Below the pieces are notes generated by a model. That model was not told the origin of the DNA and made no database searches. It saw nothing but the letters and a program-made list of their open reading frames with translations. From Cerrena zonata (Eukaryota; Basidiomycota; Agaricomycetes; Polyporales; Cerrenaceae): a DNA stretch of 64,000 nucleotides. Below are positions 10,934-20,321 of the stretch, piece by piece. A program made the position numbers and the translations under genes. Location of the stretch: positions 930,001 to 994,000 of the forward strand of contig JASBNA010000005.1 in the NCBI GenBank assembly GCA_038087015.1, read 5' to 3'. Every line of letters begins with the position of its first letter. The first letter of the stretch is position 1.

Positions 10934-11351
10934 ATGAGAACATTCTTCCTCGTTTACTTCTGCGCTTTGGGATACGCTGTGGCAGTTCCGCTTGTCCGCC
11001 GAGACAGCGCGAGTAGCTGTGGTGAGCATCGTCTAAAAGTCGAAGTCATTACCGTCGATAAACTGACTAGTTGTTGATCAACAAATAGAAGCGATGTCAG
11101 TGAGAAATGATGATACTTCTAATGCCATCCCCAGTAATTCGACTTATCTTCACGACCCCGCCTTAGCAATATTGACAGTTTGTGGATGTGCAGATCGGAA
11201 GGTTATGAGTGTACGTGGGATGAGTTCCTCACACATAGGCGATATGAGTATGTGTTTTACGTCAATTGAATTCGAACCACTAAGGCATACCCTTCCAATA
11301 GGCAAAGACGAGATCCTGAAAGAGGCGTGTGGGTCTGAAGTGACATCGTGA
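10934..11351 (+). CDS. Small secreted peptide precursor 2 (tandem paralogue)
   Basis: Modelled exons 10934-11021, 11089-11133, a 9-nt micro-exon 11239-11247 and 11302-11351; 63 residues. The signal peptide begins MRTFFLVYFCALGYAVAV, followed by a dibasic VRRD site, Cys29, EAM and a C-terminal block SKDEILKEACG with Cys57, almost identical to copy 1. The last exon keeps high nucleotide identity with the last exon of copy 1 (GGCAAAGA, CTGAA, GAGGCGTGTGG). Skipping the micro-exon also keeps the frame, so that exon is uncertain. The Lys-Arg of copy 1 is not conserved; the dibasic site here lies nearer the signal peptide. Function unknown. Confidence 0.55.
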
Positions 11352-11757
11352 CTGGCTGGGTAGCACTGACTCGGAGGACGCTGCACGTAGGCATCCAATC
11401 CTTCCACCGGTTGGAGATCTATAACACATAGTTAGTGAAGAGTTGTTGTGGTAGATGTCGTCATATTATTAGCTAAAAAAATGTAGTTTTTGACATATGG
11501 TATGGAGAGTGCATGCATACGGAGTATGGTTATGTGACATACTAATACTATATGTCATTGTCGATAGTAATCGTCAGTTTCTCAAAATGATGTAGTCCGG
11601 CGTTTCCCGGGGCGCCTATATTACCGTAGCGTCAAGTTAGAAGTCCGCTGTAGGAATTAAGTGACACTCGGTGGGAGCAATGACATTGAGTGGGAGGAAA
11701 TCTTCAAGCTTCAGTGCTCAGCGCTCAGCGCTCAGTACCAGTGGACACTAGGCCTAT
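11352..11757. other. Intergenic, AT-rich, small inverted repeat
   Basis: No gene seen. TGACATATGGTAT at 11491-11503 and its near-perfect inverse at 11545-11557 can fold into a hairpin with a loop of about 41 nt. A GCGCTCA tandem triplet lies near 11713-11735, at the left border of the decayed element. Confidence 0.5.
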
Positions 11758-11792
11758 GTCTCTGAAGTGGGACTTAGGTGGTGTCCAGCGGA
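11758..11792 (+). repeat. Inverted repeat, left arm
   Basis: 35 nt beginning GTCTCTGAAGTGGGACT; inverse of 13277-13311 with one T/C difference. It can be read as LKWD-GGVQR in both copies. Confidence 0.8.
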
Positions 11793-11952
11793 CCTTCAAT
11801 CTCTGTAGGGAGAATGGGGGCGGCATCCCTTCGGCCATCATATTGCCGTCGGCACGAGCACGTGAGCTCAACGCGACTTGAAGCTTAAGCACATCCGTAC
11901 ACCTATATATGTACTTATTGATCTCTCCCTCTCTCCTCGACGAGTCTTGTCA

Positions 11953-12520
11953 CTATCGGCCCTCTCACTCAGGCAGCCTATCTTGAAAATCTTATCCATG
12001 AAAAATGCCCTCTGTCTAATGTCCGAGACTTTCGACTACAGCATGGACTAGATCTCGTGCTAGGAACGGACTTACTTCTAGTGATTGCACCTGGGATGGG
12101 CAAGACCGTTGTCTTACTGCCACCCCTCCTCTATGCTCAATCTATCGGACAGAAAGGAATCGCACTGGTGGTCGCGCCATCAAAGTTTTTAACTGAACAG
12201 CAAGTAAGTGTTAAATTATTTTCGTATGCAACAACCTGACCGTCCAAACGCACATAGGCTGCAACTTTTTGCAGAGCGGGTGTATACGCGCAAGAAATCA
12301 ACGAAGATAGCTTACGAACTGCGCACACCGTTGATAGTCGCAACCTTTCTAAGGAGATTGTCGAACATCATGGTGTTCGAAGCATCGTGGTCACCCCTTG
12401 GATGCTTCTAGCGTTCGCCCTCAGTGTTATGTCGATCAACCCACAATCTGTGAACTCCCAAATAAGATAGTGCCTAGTTGATGAAATCCACCTCACCAGC
12501 GAGGTAGACAATGTTTTCTC
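11953..12520 (+). pseudogene. Fragment of RecQ/DEAH-type helicase
   Basis: Frames show FRLQHGLDLVLG, a Walker-A-like motif APGMGKT, LLPPLLYAQ, GIALVVAPSKFLTEQQ (motif Ia region), an EINEDSLRTAH stretch near 12290 and the Walker-B-like LVDEIHL near 12477. These fit the N-terminal helicase half of a family common as multicopy genes in Agaricomycetes. Frameshifts between these blocks and stops after 12500 show that it is broken, and helicase motifs IV-VI are not readable. Confidence 0.6.
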
Positions 12521-13276
12521 CCCGTCTATCTTGCTATTAAACACCTCCGTCTACGTCTACACTCCTCGACACTCTGGGCAGCAGTCACTGGTACGGCATC
12601 TCCTGTGGAGGCGTTGACAATTGCCAATGCGAGTCTTTTGGCTTTATACCTAGCATGTACAATAATGCGTGCTACTCCGTGGTCCACCCCAAGCTCAAAT
12701 CCATCATTCATTTCCACATTTCCCTATTACTAGACTCGAGCTTCATGATCTTGACATTTTCATTCCTTTCGGCATGCGCTCACTCGCAAAGATTTTGTTT
12801 TCCTTGATGTCCTGCGAGGGGCATTGTAGAAACTGAGTAACCTATAGATTACTCACACTTCCATCCGTACCCAATGCCGGCAGTCTGCTCCATCTCGGGA
12901 GAGAACCTATGTGATCCATATTAGGATTTGCAGACACCCACATCTACAACACTAAACTCAGTCTCATCCGTCACACAGTCATCTTCAACCAATCTATATC
13001 GTATATCAATACCGTTACAGTCTTATTAATACGAGTTGTAGCCTTACTTTTAGAAAATTCCATTGCGCCAGAGGTGTAATATCACTTGAGAGTCAGCAAA
13101 TGTCGGGACATTATTCTGAGGTAAGAAGAGTCTGTGAGAGTTCGCCGGTTACTATGTAACAAAAATATAAAGAACGAGAGTAAGAGGAGTCCCGAGCTCA
13201 GACTATTGCTTCTCCTTGAACGCTTCACACCGAGTCCGTGCCTTCAGCGCGTCTACACAGGCGTCTAATTTCAGAC

Positions 13277-13311
13277 TCCGCTGGACACCACCTGAGTCCC
13301 ACTTCAGAGAC
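13277..13311 (-). repeat. Inverted repeat, right arm
   Basis: 35 nt, inverse copy of 11758-11792. Read on the minus strand, an open frame (LKWDSGGVQRSLKLDACV) continues to a stop near 13210, so the repeat may derive from a coding sequence. Confidence 0.8.
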
Positions 13312-13538
13312 GTCAGCCTCTATTGCAGGGTGAACGATTGTCTTCATCCTGGATTGACGCTGTAGCTGAGCCTAAGTGGACACACAATATTTGGTTGCTG
13401 TGTTTTAGTACTTAGTACTGGATAGAACTTGAAATCCTTTGTATTTTGAATCATAGCTTGAATCCACAAACCGATCGATCAAAATTCGCATCGCCGTGAC
13501 ACTCGGGTCGTTTCATCACACCAGCAGTAGCTACCACC

Positions 13539-13973
13539 ATGTCCAGCGACGGAATGACCAACACTACGAATGATACCCCTACCTATGTTTACAAGTTAAT
13601 CTCATCTACAGCCACACCACCTTCTCCCCTCCCCTCCAAACTCCCCGTCAGCTCACTAGACCAAAACGACGATTTCATCCATCTATCCACCTCTCGTCAA
13701 GTGGCTAGAACACTCAAACGATATTTCAAAGACGAACCTCACGCATACATCCTACGCATACCGTATGAGCTGATCAAGAAGGATGTCAAATGGGAGGATC
13801 CCAGGGGTCAGGCTCCGGGGGTCATAGGTGCAGAGGATGTGTTTCCTCACCTGTACAATGGACTGAAGGTGGGGAAGGACGAGATTGAGAGCGTGCAACG
13901 TTGGGAGAATAAAAAAGATGGTGAAGGTTGGGATGCAGCACTGAGAAAGGCTGAAGGCTGGCTGGTTTACTGA
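13539..13973 (+). CDS. DUF952 family protein
   Basis: Intronless 144-residue protein. After a short polar leader it shows YVYKLIS (about residues 16-22), FIHLSTSRQVARTLKRYF (46-63) and HAYILRIPYELI. An acidic/aromatic segment (WEDPRG) and VFPHLYNGL follow, matching the DUF952 layout of FIHLS near the front and F-HLY-G-L near the end. Length is near the usual size for the family. Function is unknown. The first ATG of the open frame is taken as start; a pyrimidine-rich leader precedes it. Confidence 0.8.
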   Translation: MSSDGMTNTTNDTPTYVYKLISSTATPPSPLPSKLPVSSLDQNDDFIHLSTSRQVARTLKRYFKDEPHAYILRIPYELIKKDVKWEDPRGQAPGVIGAEDVFPHLYNGLKVGKDEIESVQRWENKKDGEGWDAALRKAEGWLVY

Positions 13974-14188
13974 TTGTTGAAAAGTCAAGGCAGAGGATGA
14001 GGATGTTGTATGGGTATATCATGAAATGTATACGAAGTCCTTGTAGCAAAGCTGATATACAATGAAAACAATTATCGAGGAATGCATAGTCTATATGTCT
14101 AAATAGACCGATCCATACTTCCCAATAAGAGAAAAGGAGAAGAACCCGCTATACAGCAGGCAGATAGCATCACTACGTGGATAGAAGC

Positions 14189-16750
14189 CTACGCTTCCTT
14201 AGCAGGAGGGTATCCAACTGTCGTATTCCATTCTGCTCCAGGAGGGAGCTGCCAGTCGCCATAGCATCCCCACTCCCAATCTGTTGTCCGGATCATCTCC
14301 TTCTGCGCCTCAATGAACGTAGAAACAGGACACATCCCATCTTTCTGTTCTGGGCAGCCCTTCAGGGACGTCAACGGAGCAACACCGTCGTTGATGACAA
14401 TACGGATCTGGGGGTCTGGTGAAGCGGAACATGAAAGCACTGAGGATGCGATATTAGATTAATTATTCATGAATGTTCTTGGAGGAGAAAAGAAAAGACG
14501 AACATTGGAATTGGACATTGGTAGCAAACGGTGCAAGGTGAGAAACCTTAAACTTTCGATGTTCCGGAATGTGGGTGGCAGGGAGAGGACCATCAGCGGC
14601 GAAGTTAGTCAAGTTCAAGGCAGTAAGGACTAAAGAAAACGAGTTCAACGGCATGTCCATAATAAAACAATCATACGTTGCTCACCGTTGAGGACAACAA
14701 CTTCATGGGTGGCGTCGACATACAAACTCTGACCAAGAGGGAATGTCACAGGATTGTCGTTCAAGGTCGAGTTAGTGGAGGAGTTGTGGACAGCAATGGG
14801 AGTGTGAGTCAAACGAGCGATAAGCTCCTGGACATATCCGATACCTTGGACCCGAGCAACAGGAGAGCCGAAGCCAGAGTCGTACCAGAAGAAAAGATCA
14901 AGACTATATAAATATTAAGTATGTCGATGCAGACGTGGCATGTACAATGGATGCTTACGCATAGTTGAAACCCTTCCACTCTTCCTCTGTGAAAAGTTCA
15001 CAGAATTTCGAATATCCGATAGCAACAGTCTGTGTACCCAGCAACCATTAGGAAATATCGTCCAATACGAATATGAAGGTATAAATACGTTACCTCATAT
15101 GCACAAAGCTGCTGCATCGTGAAAACATCTTCAATGCTGAGGCTGTAACCTTCGAGTTGCGGGGCCAAACGAGCGTGTGCAGCGGCCAGATATCTTTGAG
15201 CCCATTCACGAACATAAAACAAGGAACGATTTGACTTTCCGGATGTCTCTGCATTCGGACATCTAAAGGCATGGGCGTATGGTTAGTGGGAAGCAGAAAT
15301 ACGAATAAAATGGTGAACTCACGTCTTGTAAGGAGCGAGGGTGTTATTGAACTATTTGACGTGACGTGTGTAAATATTAACGTGTTTTCTCCGAATCATA
15401 CAAATACTTACCCCTTTCTCTTCGATTGTGATACTCTGTTGATATTGGCCTTCGAATGGATATCCGAAGAAACCAATCGCAAAGTTCAGCGCGGAAGCTA
15501 ACATACGATCCCTATAGGGGTGGCAACGATAAGACAAGGCAGAAGTAAAAGATAATATAATGCTTACTGGGATTCAGTACGGAACACTGGAAGGGTGTTC
15601 GTTTCGGTGAAGTTCTACAATTGGATTTTAGCAACGTTGTGGCCACCAACGTGCGTGAATATTACCTGGAGGAGATAACCGTATTTGATACGCATAGATA
15701 CACCAAGGTCAACTGTGATAGTGGTTATGGGTATGGTTGTGAAATCCGGAAGGCAACGTGTACTCACAGAGTTGTTGCCGTCCGAATGGTGTAAGGACTG
15801 GAATGACATTATGAATACGCGTAGTCTCAGGCCACCTCAGACTGTAATAACCCACCTTCTTCGCCCAGCTTGTAAGTCCTGTATTTAATGCTTAATTTCG
15901 AACGTGGTTTCATGATGCCTACTTTGACACTTACCAATCGTTCATGAAACTCAAAGGACCTTTGCCGGTCCACTTGGCGGCATTATTGTGCAAACGAGAT
16001 GAGAAGTTGGCAGGACCACCGTACGATGCTGGTAGTTGCCAGTTGATGTTTAGTTAATGATTGTACTATAATAGAATCAGGAAACGACTCACCATAACCT
16101 GTGGGGTAACGAGCACCGTGTCTATGCAACAAATGGAGGCCAGTTACACGACAGCCCTCGGGTGCTTCGGGACTCGAGTCAAGACCAAAAGAGCCTCTTT
16201 CCACGCTGAACCAAGGAGACAAGTTACCCCAGTGCTTGAAAAGGTCAAACTGACTGGATGACGAAGAGTTGTGGGATTCGAATGACGGTGCTACGAGATG
16301 CGGAGCGCCGGTGTGCAATGGGTATGATGGAGCAGTTTGAATGAGAGCAGGTTCTGCACCAGTCGGTGTAGGACCAGCATGGCCCACCGATGTTGGGAAT
16401 AAAGAAGGGAATGCATTGGTTGGTTTCGAAGGAGGGAAACGATGGACTTCAGTAGAACCAGCCGATGGAGATGCGAGACGTCCAAGAGACGATGCTGAAG
16501 GAGCACCTTTCGAGACAGAGCAAGCAATAACTTGTACAGCCAGACAAGCCGCAACACCGCCTATAAACGAGAGTATGATCTGCACAAGTGGGCGTGAACA
16601 CAATGCAGCACAACGACCCCGTGGTTTTGTCTCTTGGGACACATGGCCTGGTTCCTTCGGGGATGATGGGAGTAAGGCTTGGCGTTCTTCGTGACCTGTT
16701 TCCACCGATTTGTATCCCGTGGATTCAAGGTCATCTTCGTAGGAACCCAT
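14189..16750 (-). CDS. Histidine acid phosphatase (phytase-like), membrane anchored
   Basis: Type-II membrane protein. The cytosolic N-terminus (ATG 16750) is followed by a single hydrophobic anchor (LVQIILSFIGGVAACLAVQV), a Ser/Pro-rich stalk and a lumenal phosphatase domain. The nucleophile motif LLHRHGARYPTG sits near 16110. Later exons read LGVSMRIKYGYLLQ (near 15690), FWYDSGFGSPVARVQGIGYV (near 14860) and SLYVDATHEVVVLN (near 14710), where HE occupies the proton-donor position. The C-terminus GDWQLPPGAEWN ends at 14189 with several cysteines. About ten short introns. Likely releases phosphate from phosphate monoesters at the secretory-pathway lumen or cell surface; phytate activity is not provable here. 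Confidence 0.85.
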
Positions 16751-17356
16751 GTTGACCTAGTGTTGCAGTCAACGTGAGTCGGATGTAGAAGTCGAGCGCT
16801 TCTGCTAAAGCGTTCAGTATGTCCTCTCGGACATTGCCGAATTATGATATGATATGATGACACCTGTATGTTACAACTTGAAGTTAGCTCTTCGAAAAAA
16901 ACCATGCCTTACCAATATCTTATTTTCTTCGCTGCTCATATTCTCTGACAATCAAGCTCGGAGAAGTTTAGACTTTTACCGAGGACCGAGGACTCCTCTG
17001 AACGGAATGTGGAAGAACCATTCACTCACACTCGACCATGACGTTTTCACAAGGGTGTCTTCAAAAAAGACGCCCCGGTAACTGTAACTGGTCAAGTTCA
17101 CCCGGTTCTCTTCAGTGAAAAGTGAAAAACACCCAGGTTGAGCCAGAGGCTCCCCAAACTTCCACGACCACGCAGAACCATGCAGTCATGATGCTCAGAT
17201 GTTCCCCAATGTTCTACCCACATCCCCGGCTCTCTTGCGCAATTTTCTTGGTCAGCCACCATTTCTTACCAAGAAGTTTCTAATCTCCCAGTGCTCGGGT
17301 GGAATATATAAAGATCATGTACTGAGATCTTCCATATTAACCCCTACTCCTTAACA
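16751..17356. promoter_or_regulatory. Divergent intergenic region, phosphatase / reductase
   Basis: About 600 bp without a supported gene. A TATATAAAG element at 17307-17315 lies about 40 bp before the plus-strand reductase ATG. Nothing further recognised. Confidence 0.5.
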
Positions 17357-18664
17357 ATGTCACCAGTTACAAATGCTCGTGTTCTCTTTAACGAAATCCC
17401 TCAAGGTGCGTTGCCTCACGAAACGCTTGAACGATGCTCTAACTTTATGCAGGTTATCCCGACCCTAACAAGACCGTAGTTTACGATGATTCACAAACCA
17501 TTGATCTTGATACTGTTGCCCTTGATGGCGGCGTCCTCGTTAAGGTCCTAGTCCTCTCCATTGATCCCTACATGAGGGGAAAGATGAGACATCCGGATGT
17601 GAAGAGTTACAGCGTAGGGCTTCATCTCACTCCCTCGTGCCAAAGCAGTTTCTCACTTTCTGGCTATACTAGCCCCCTTTCATCGTTGGCGAGCCCATCT
17701 CTAACTTCGCTGTCGGCCTGGTCATTCGCTCGGAGAACCCTAACTTCAAAGTAGGAGATCATGTGTCCACATTTGCTCGTGAGTACCATTCTCCGCCCGC
17801 ACGATCGCCCAATTATTGATAAACTGTATCACTCAGCATTCCAGGAGTACGTCGTCTACAAAGACGCAGCTTATTTGCGTGTCCTCGAGAACAAGGAAAA
17901 TCTCCCTTGGTCTGCCTATGTCGGTGTCGCAGGAATGCCAGGTTCGTGTATTTTTGATGATGAAATGGTTATAAGATTTGTTGAACCCCGAATGTAGGAC
18001 GAACTGCATACCATGCTTGGAAGGAGTACTCAAGCGCGAAGAAGGGCGAAATTGTCTTTGTAACAGCAGGAGCAGGACCCGTTGGGTCGGCTGTCATCCA
18101 AATCGCTAAAGCCGAAGGATTGAAGGTCATCGCGTCCGCTGGCTCTGAGGAGAAGGTCGCATTCCTCAAATCAATCGGTGCCGACGTTGCCTTCAACTAC
18201 AAGACGGCCAATACCTCAGAGATTCTGTCAGAAGCAGGACCTATTGATATGTTAGCGAACATTCCACCTAGATGCGAATCGACCATTACTGACAAGATTT
18301 CTTTTCTAGTTATTGGGATAATGTCGGTGGTGAAACGCTCGAAGCCGCCTTGGCAAACGCTAATCATGGCGCTCGCTTCATCGAATGTGGCATGATCTCT
18401 GCATACAACTCTACACCATACTTCATCAAGAACCTCATCAACATCGTTGGCCGGGAGCTCAAGATTTTTGGTTTTATTGTCAGCACGCTCGCTTCCAAGT
18501 ATGACGAGGCCTTCTACAAGGAGTTCCCTCAAAGGATTGCTAACGGAGAGATCAAATACCTTGAGGACGCTAAGCAAGGCTTGAAAGAGACCGGTCAAGC
18601 CATTTATGAAGTTCAAAAAGGGTTGAACAAAGGAAAGAGTGTTATTGTAGTTGCATCGGAGTAG
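17357..18664 (+). CDS. NADP-dependent medium-chain reductase (prostaglandin/leukotriene reductase-like)
   Basis: Zinc-independent MDR-family oxidoreductase of the alkenal / 15-oxo-prostaglandin reductase type. The start is the ATG at 17357. It shows LVKVLVLSIDPYMRGKM (N-terminal GroES-like domain), GEPISNFAVGLVIRSENPNF and GVAGMPGRTAYHAWKEYS. The Rossmann fold follows with VTAGAGPVGSAVIQIAKAEG and GADVAFNYKT, then YWDNVGGETLE across an intron near 18250-18310, and a C-terminus GLNKGKSVIVVASE. Five short introns. Expected to reduce activated C=C bonds using NADPH; the physiological substrate is unknown. Confidence 0.88.
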
Positions 18665-18983
18665 ATCATGTTTTGTTTTGGGGGCACAATACCTGTAATG
18701 TTACACAAGAGTTCAAACTTCTACCACTTTCGAGACCATCAATGCATCACGGCTGGCACTACATTGCCAAATCTTTATCTGCAAGGGGGATGACGTCATC
18801 ATTATACTGACGCCAGACCTTCAGGTTTTCCACCGGACCACCACAGACTCGAATTCGCAGTGACAATATTTCTGAAAGTCTTCTCTGGCCCCTTGACCCA
18901 TAACACCCAGGTCACAGGCTCTACATATCCCAACGACGCGTACGAAGGTTGATAATATCCTGCAAAGAAAACAGAAAGAAACC

Positions 18984-20321
18984 TCATTCAACAAGATTCT
19001 CATACCACGAAGAAACACCTACATGTAATCGTCTTTTAATCTCTGTATCGAGTTGAGGGCGTTTGGCTAAGTGTTTCATCCGAGCGAATACGGCATCTAA
19101 AATGTTAGCATTTCTTGGAATGTCAACTCGACCGCCGACAGTTGACAGTAATACACAAAGCGACACGATATCTGTCTCGTCCGGGTCACCGACGCATTCC
19201 AGGGGCTTTTGCACGTACTCGTGCAGGATTATCTTCTCCGTCATGCGCCGCACCAGAAACATCTCGCCCGCAAATTTAGCCAAAAGAACTCGTGGACTCG
19301 ATTCGATACTCTCTTTAGAAGGGTTCTCTTCGGGATTGGTAACGATCAGAGCATCGAAAGCATTGGCATGACCTTTCCCCTTTCTAGCTGCGTTTTTGGG
19401 ATAGGGTGGCTTGTGAAGATTCCACCGGTCCTTACATCCCTTCATGATGTACCTTCGAAGGACTCGACTACCACTCATGAATTTGCCTTGGGCATTACGG
19501 ACGTCGCTTCGCATGAGAGGATTGATGTTGTTCATTACCTTGTCGTACAAACGAGCGCAGATCTCTGTGTAGGCCTCAGAGGAAATCGCGCGCTCGATAA
19601 TAGACAAGGCAATATGGTTGGCGGCATCTTCAGTGATCAATGATCCACTTTGATTTACATGCTCGACAATTTCATCGGAGCAAACGTCGAAGTTTTCCGC
19701 GGTGAGCGTCTTCACCAATGATTCTACTGTCCGCGACGTATCCAACGGTTGCTGGGAGCTTGCGGTAGATTCTAGAGATCTACCGGCGGTATCGACGCTA
19801 GGATTGTTATCGGTAGGTAGGTTGTTAGTCTGATTTTCTCCTTTCCTAGCGTGATCGGTAGGCCGACGTCCTGACAGCTCGCCAGACTTGACTTTACCCA
19901 GAGTCGATGTAATGTGAGGTTGGGTTTTACCTCGCTCAGTGGATGATGCAACGATGCGAAGCTGTTCTAGCTGTTCTAGGGGAGGGAGATCATCCGGTTT
20001 GTTTGTGCATATCGGTCTAAATTGAAGGAGGAATGTACGGCCATAACTGATGTTTACTAGTTAGATTATGAGAAGACGAGAAAACACATAGATCGCATAC
20101 CACAAAGGTCGAGAGTTGAACTTGATGCATGGATATTCTATTCCTTGTGGGTAAGATACTGCTCGAAAATCGGCGATCATGCGAGCGTTGGCCAACGCCG
20201 AACGATTTGCATCCGATTGTTGGGATGATATTGCGCGAGATCGACGGATGTTCTCTACGATCGCATGTTCGTGCTCCTTCCAAGCTCTCAGGCTTTCCTC
20301 CGAATATCTGTTCTGTGACAT
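18984..20321 (-). CDS. MIF4G-domain protein (eIF4G-like, short)
   Basis: An N-terminal exon (ATG 20321, MSQNRYSEESLRAWKEHEH) is followed by an intron near 20103-20043, then YGRTFLLQFRPICTNKPDDL, a polar linker and a MIF4G-type helical repeat domain from about 19750. That domain contains LTAENFDVCSDEIVEHVNQS, YTEICARLYDKVMNNINP and EMFLVRRMTEKIILHEYVQK. eIF4G scaffolds have the same order (FLLQF segment, then MIF4G) but continue far past it. Here a stop at 18984 ends the protein right after the domain, so no MA3 region follows. It may be a truncated paralogue. Whether it takes part in translation is unknown. Confidence 0.65.

Larger units (their letters stand above)
11700..13400. mobile_element. 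Decayed element with inverted repeats around a helicase remnant
   Basis: A 35-bp sequence at 11758-11792 recurs inverted at 13277-13311 with one mismatch, and shorter similarity (CACTAGGC / CACTTAGGC) extends outward. Between them lies a broken RecQ/DEAH-type helicase and about 0.7 kb of stop-ridden DNA. True termini and target-site duplications could not be fixed, so the borders are approximate. The layout suggests a non-autonomous or fold-back insertion that carried a helicase fragment. Confidence 0.45.
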
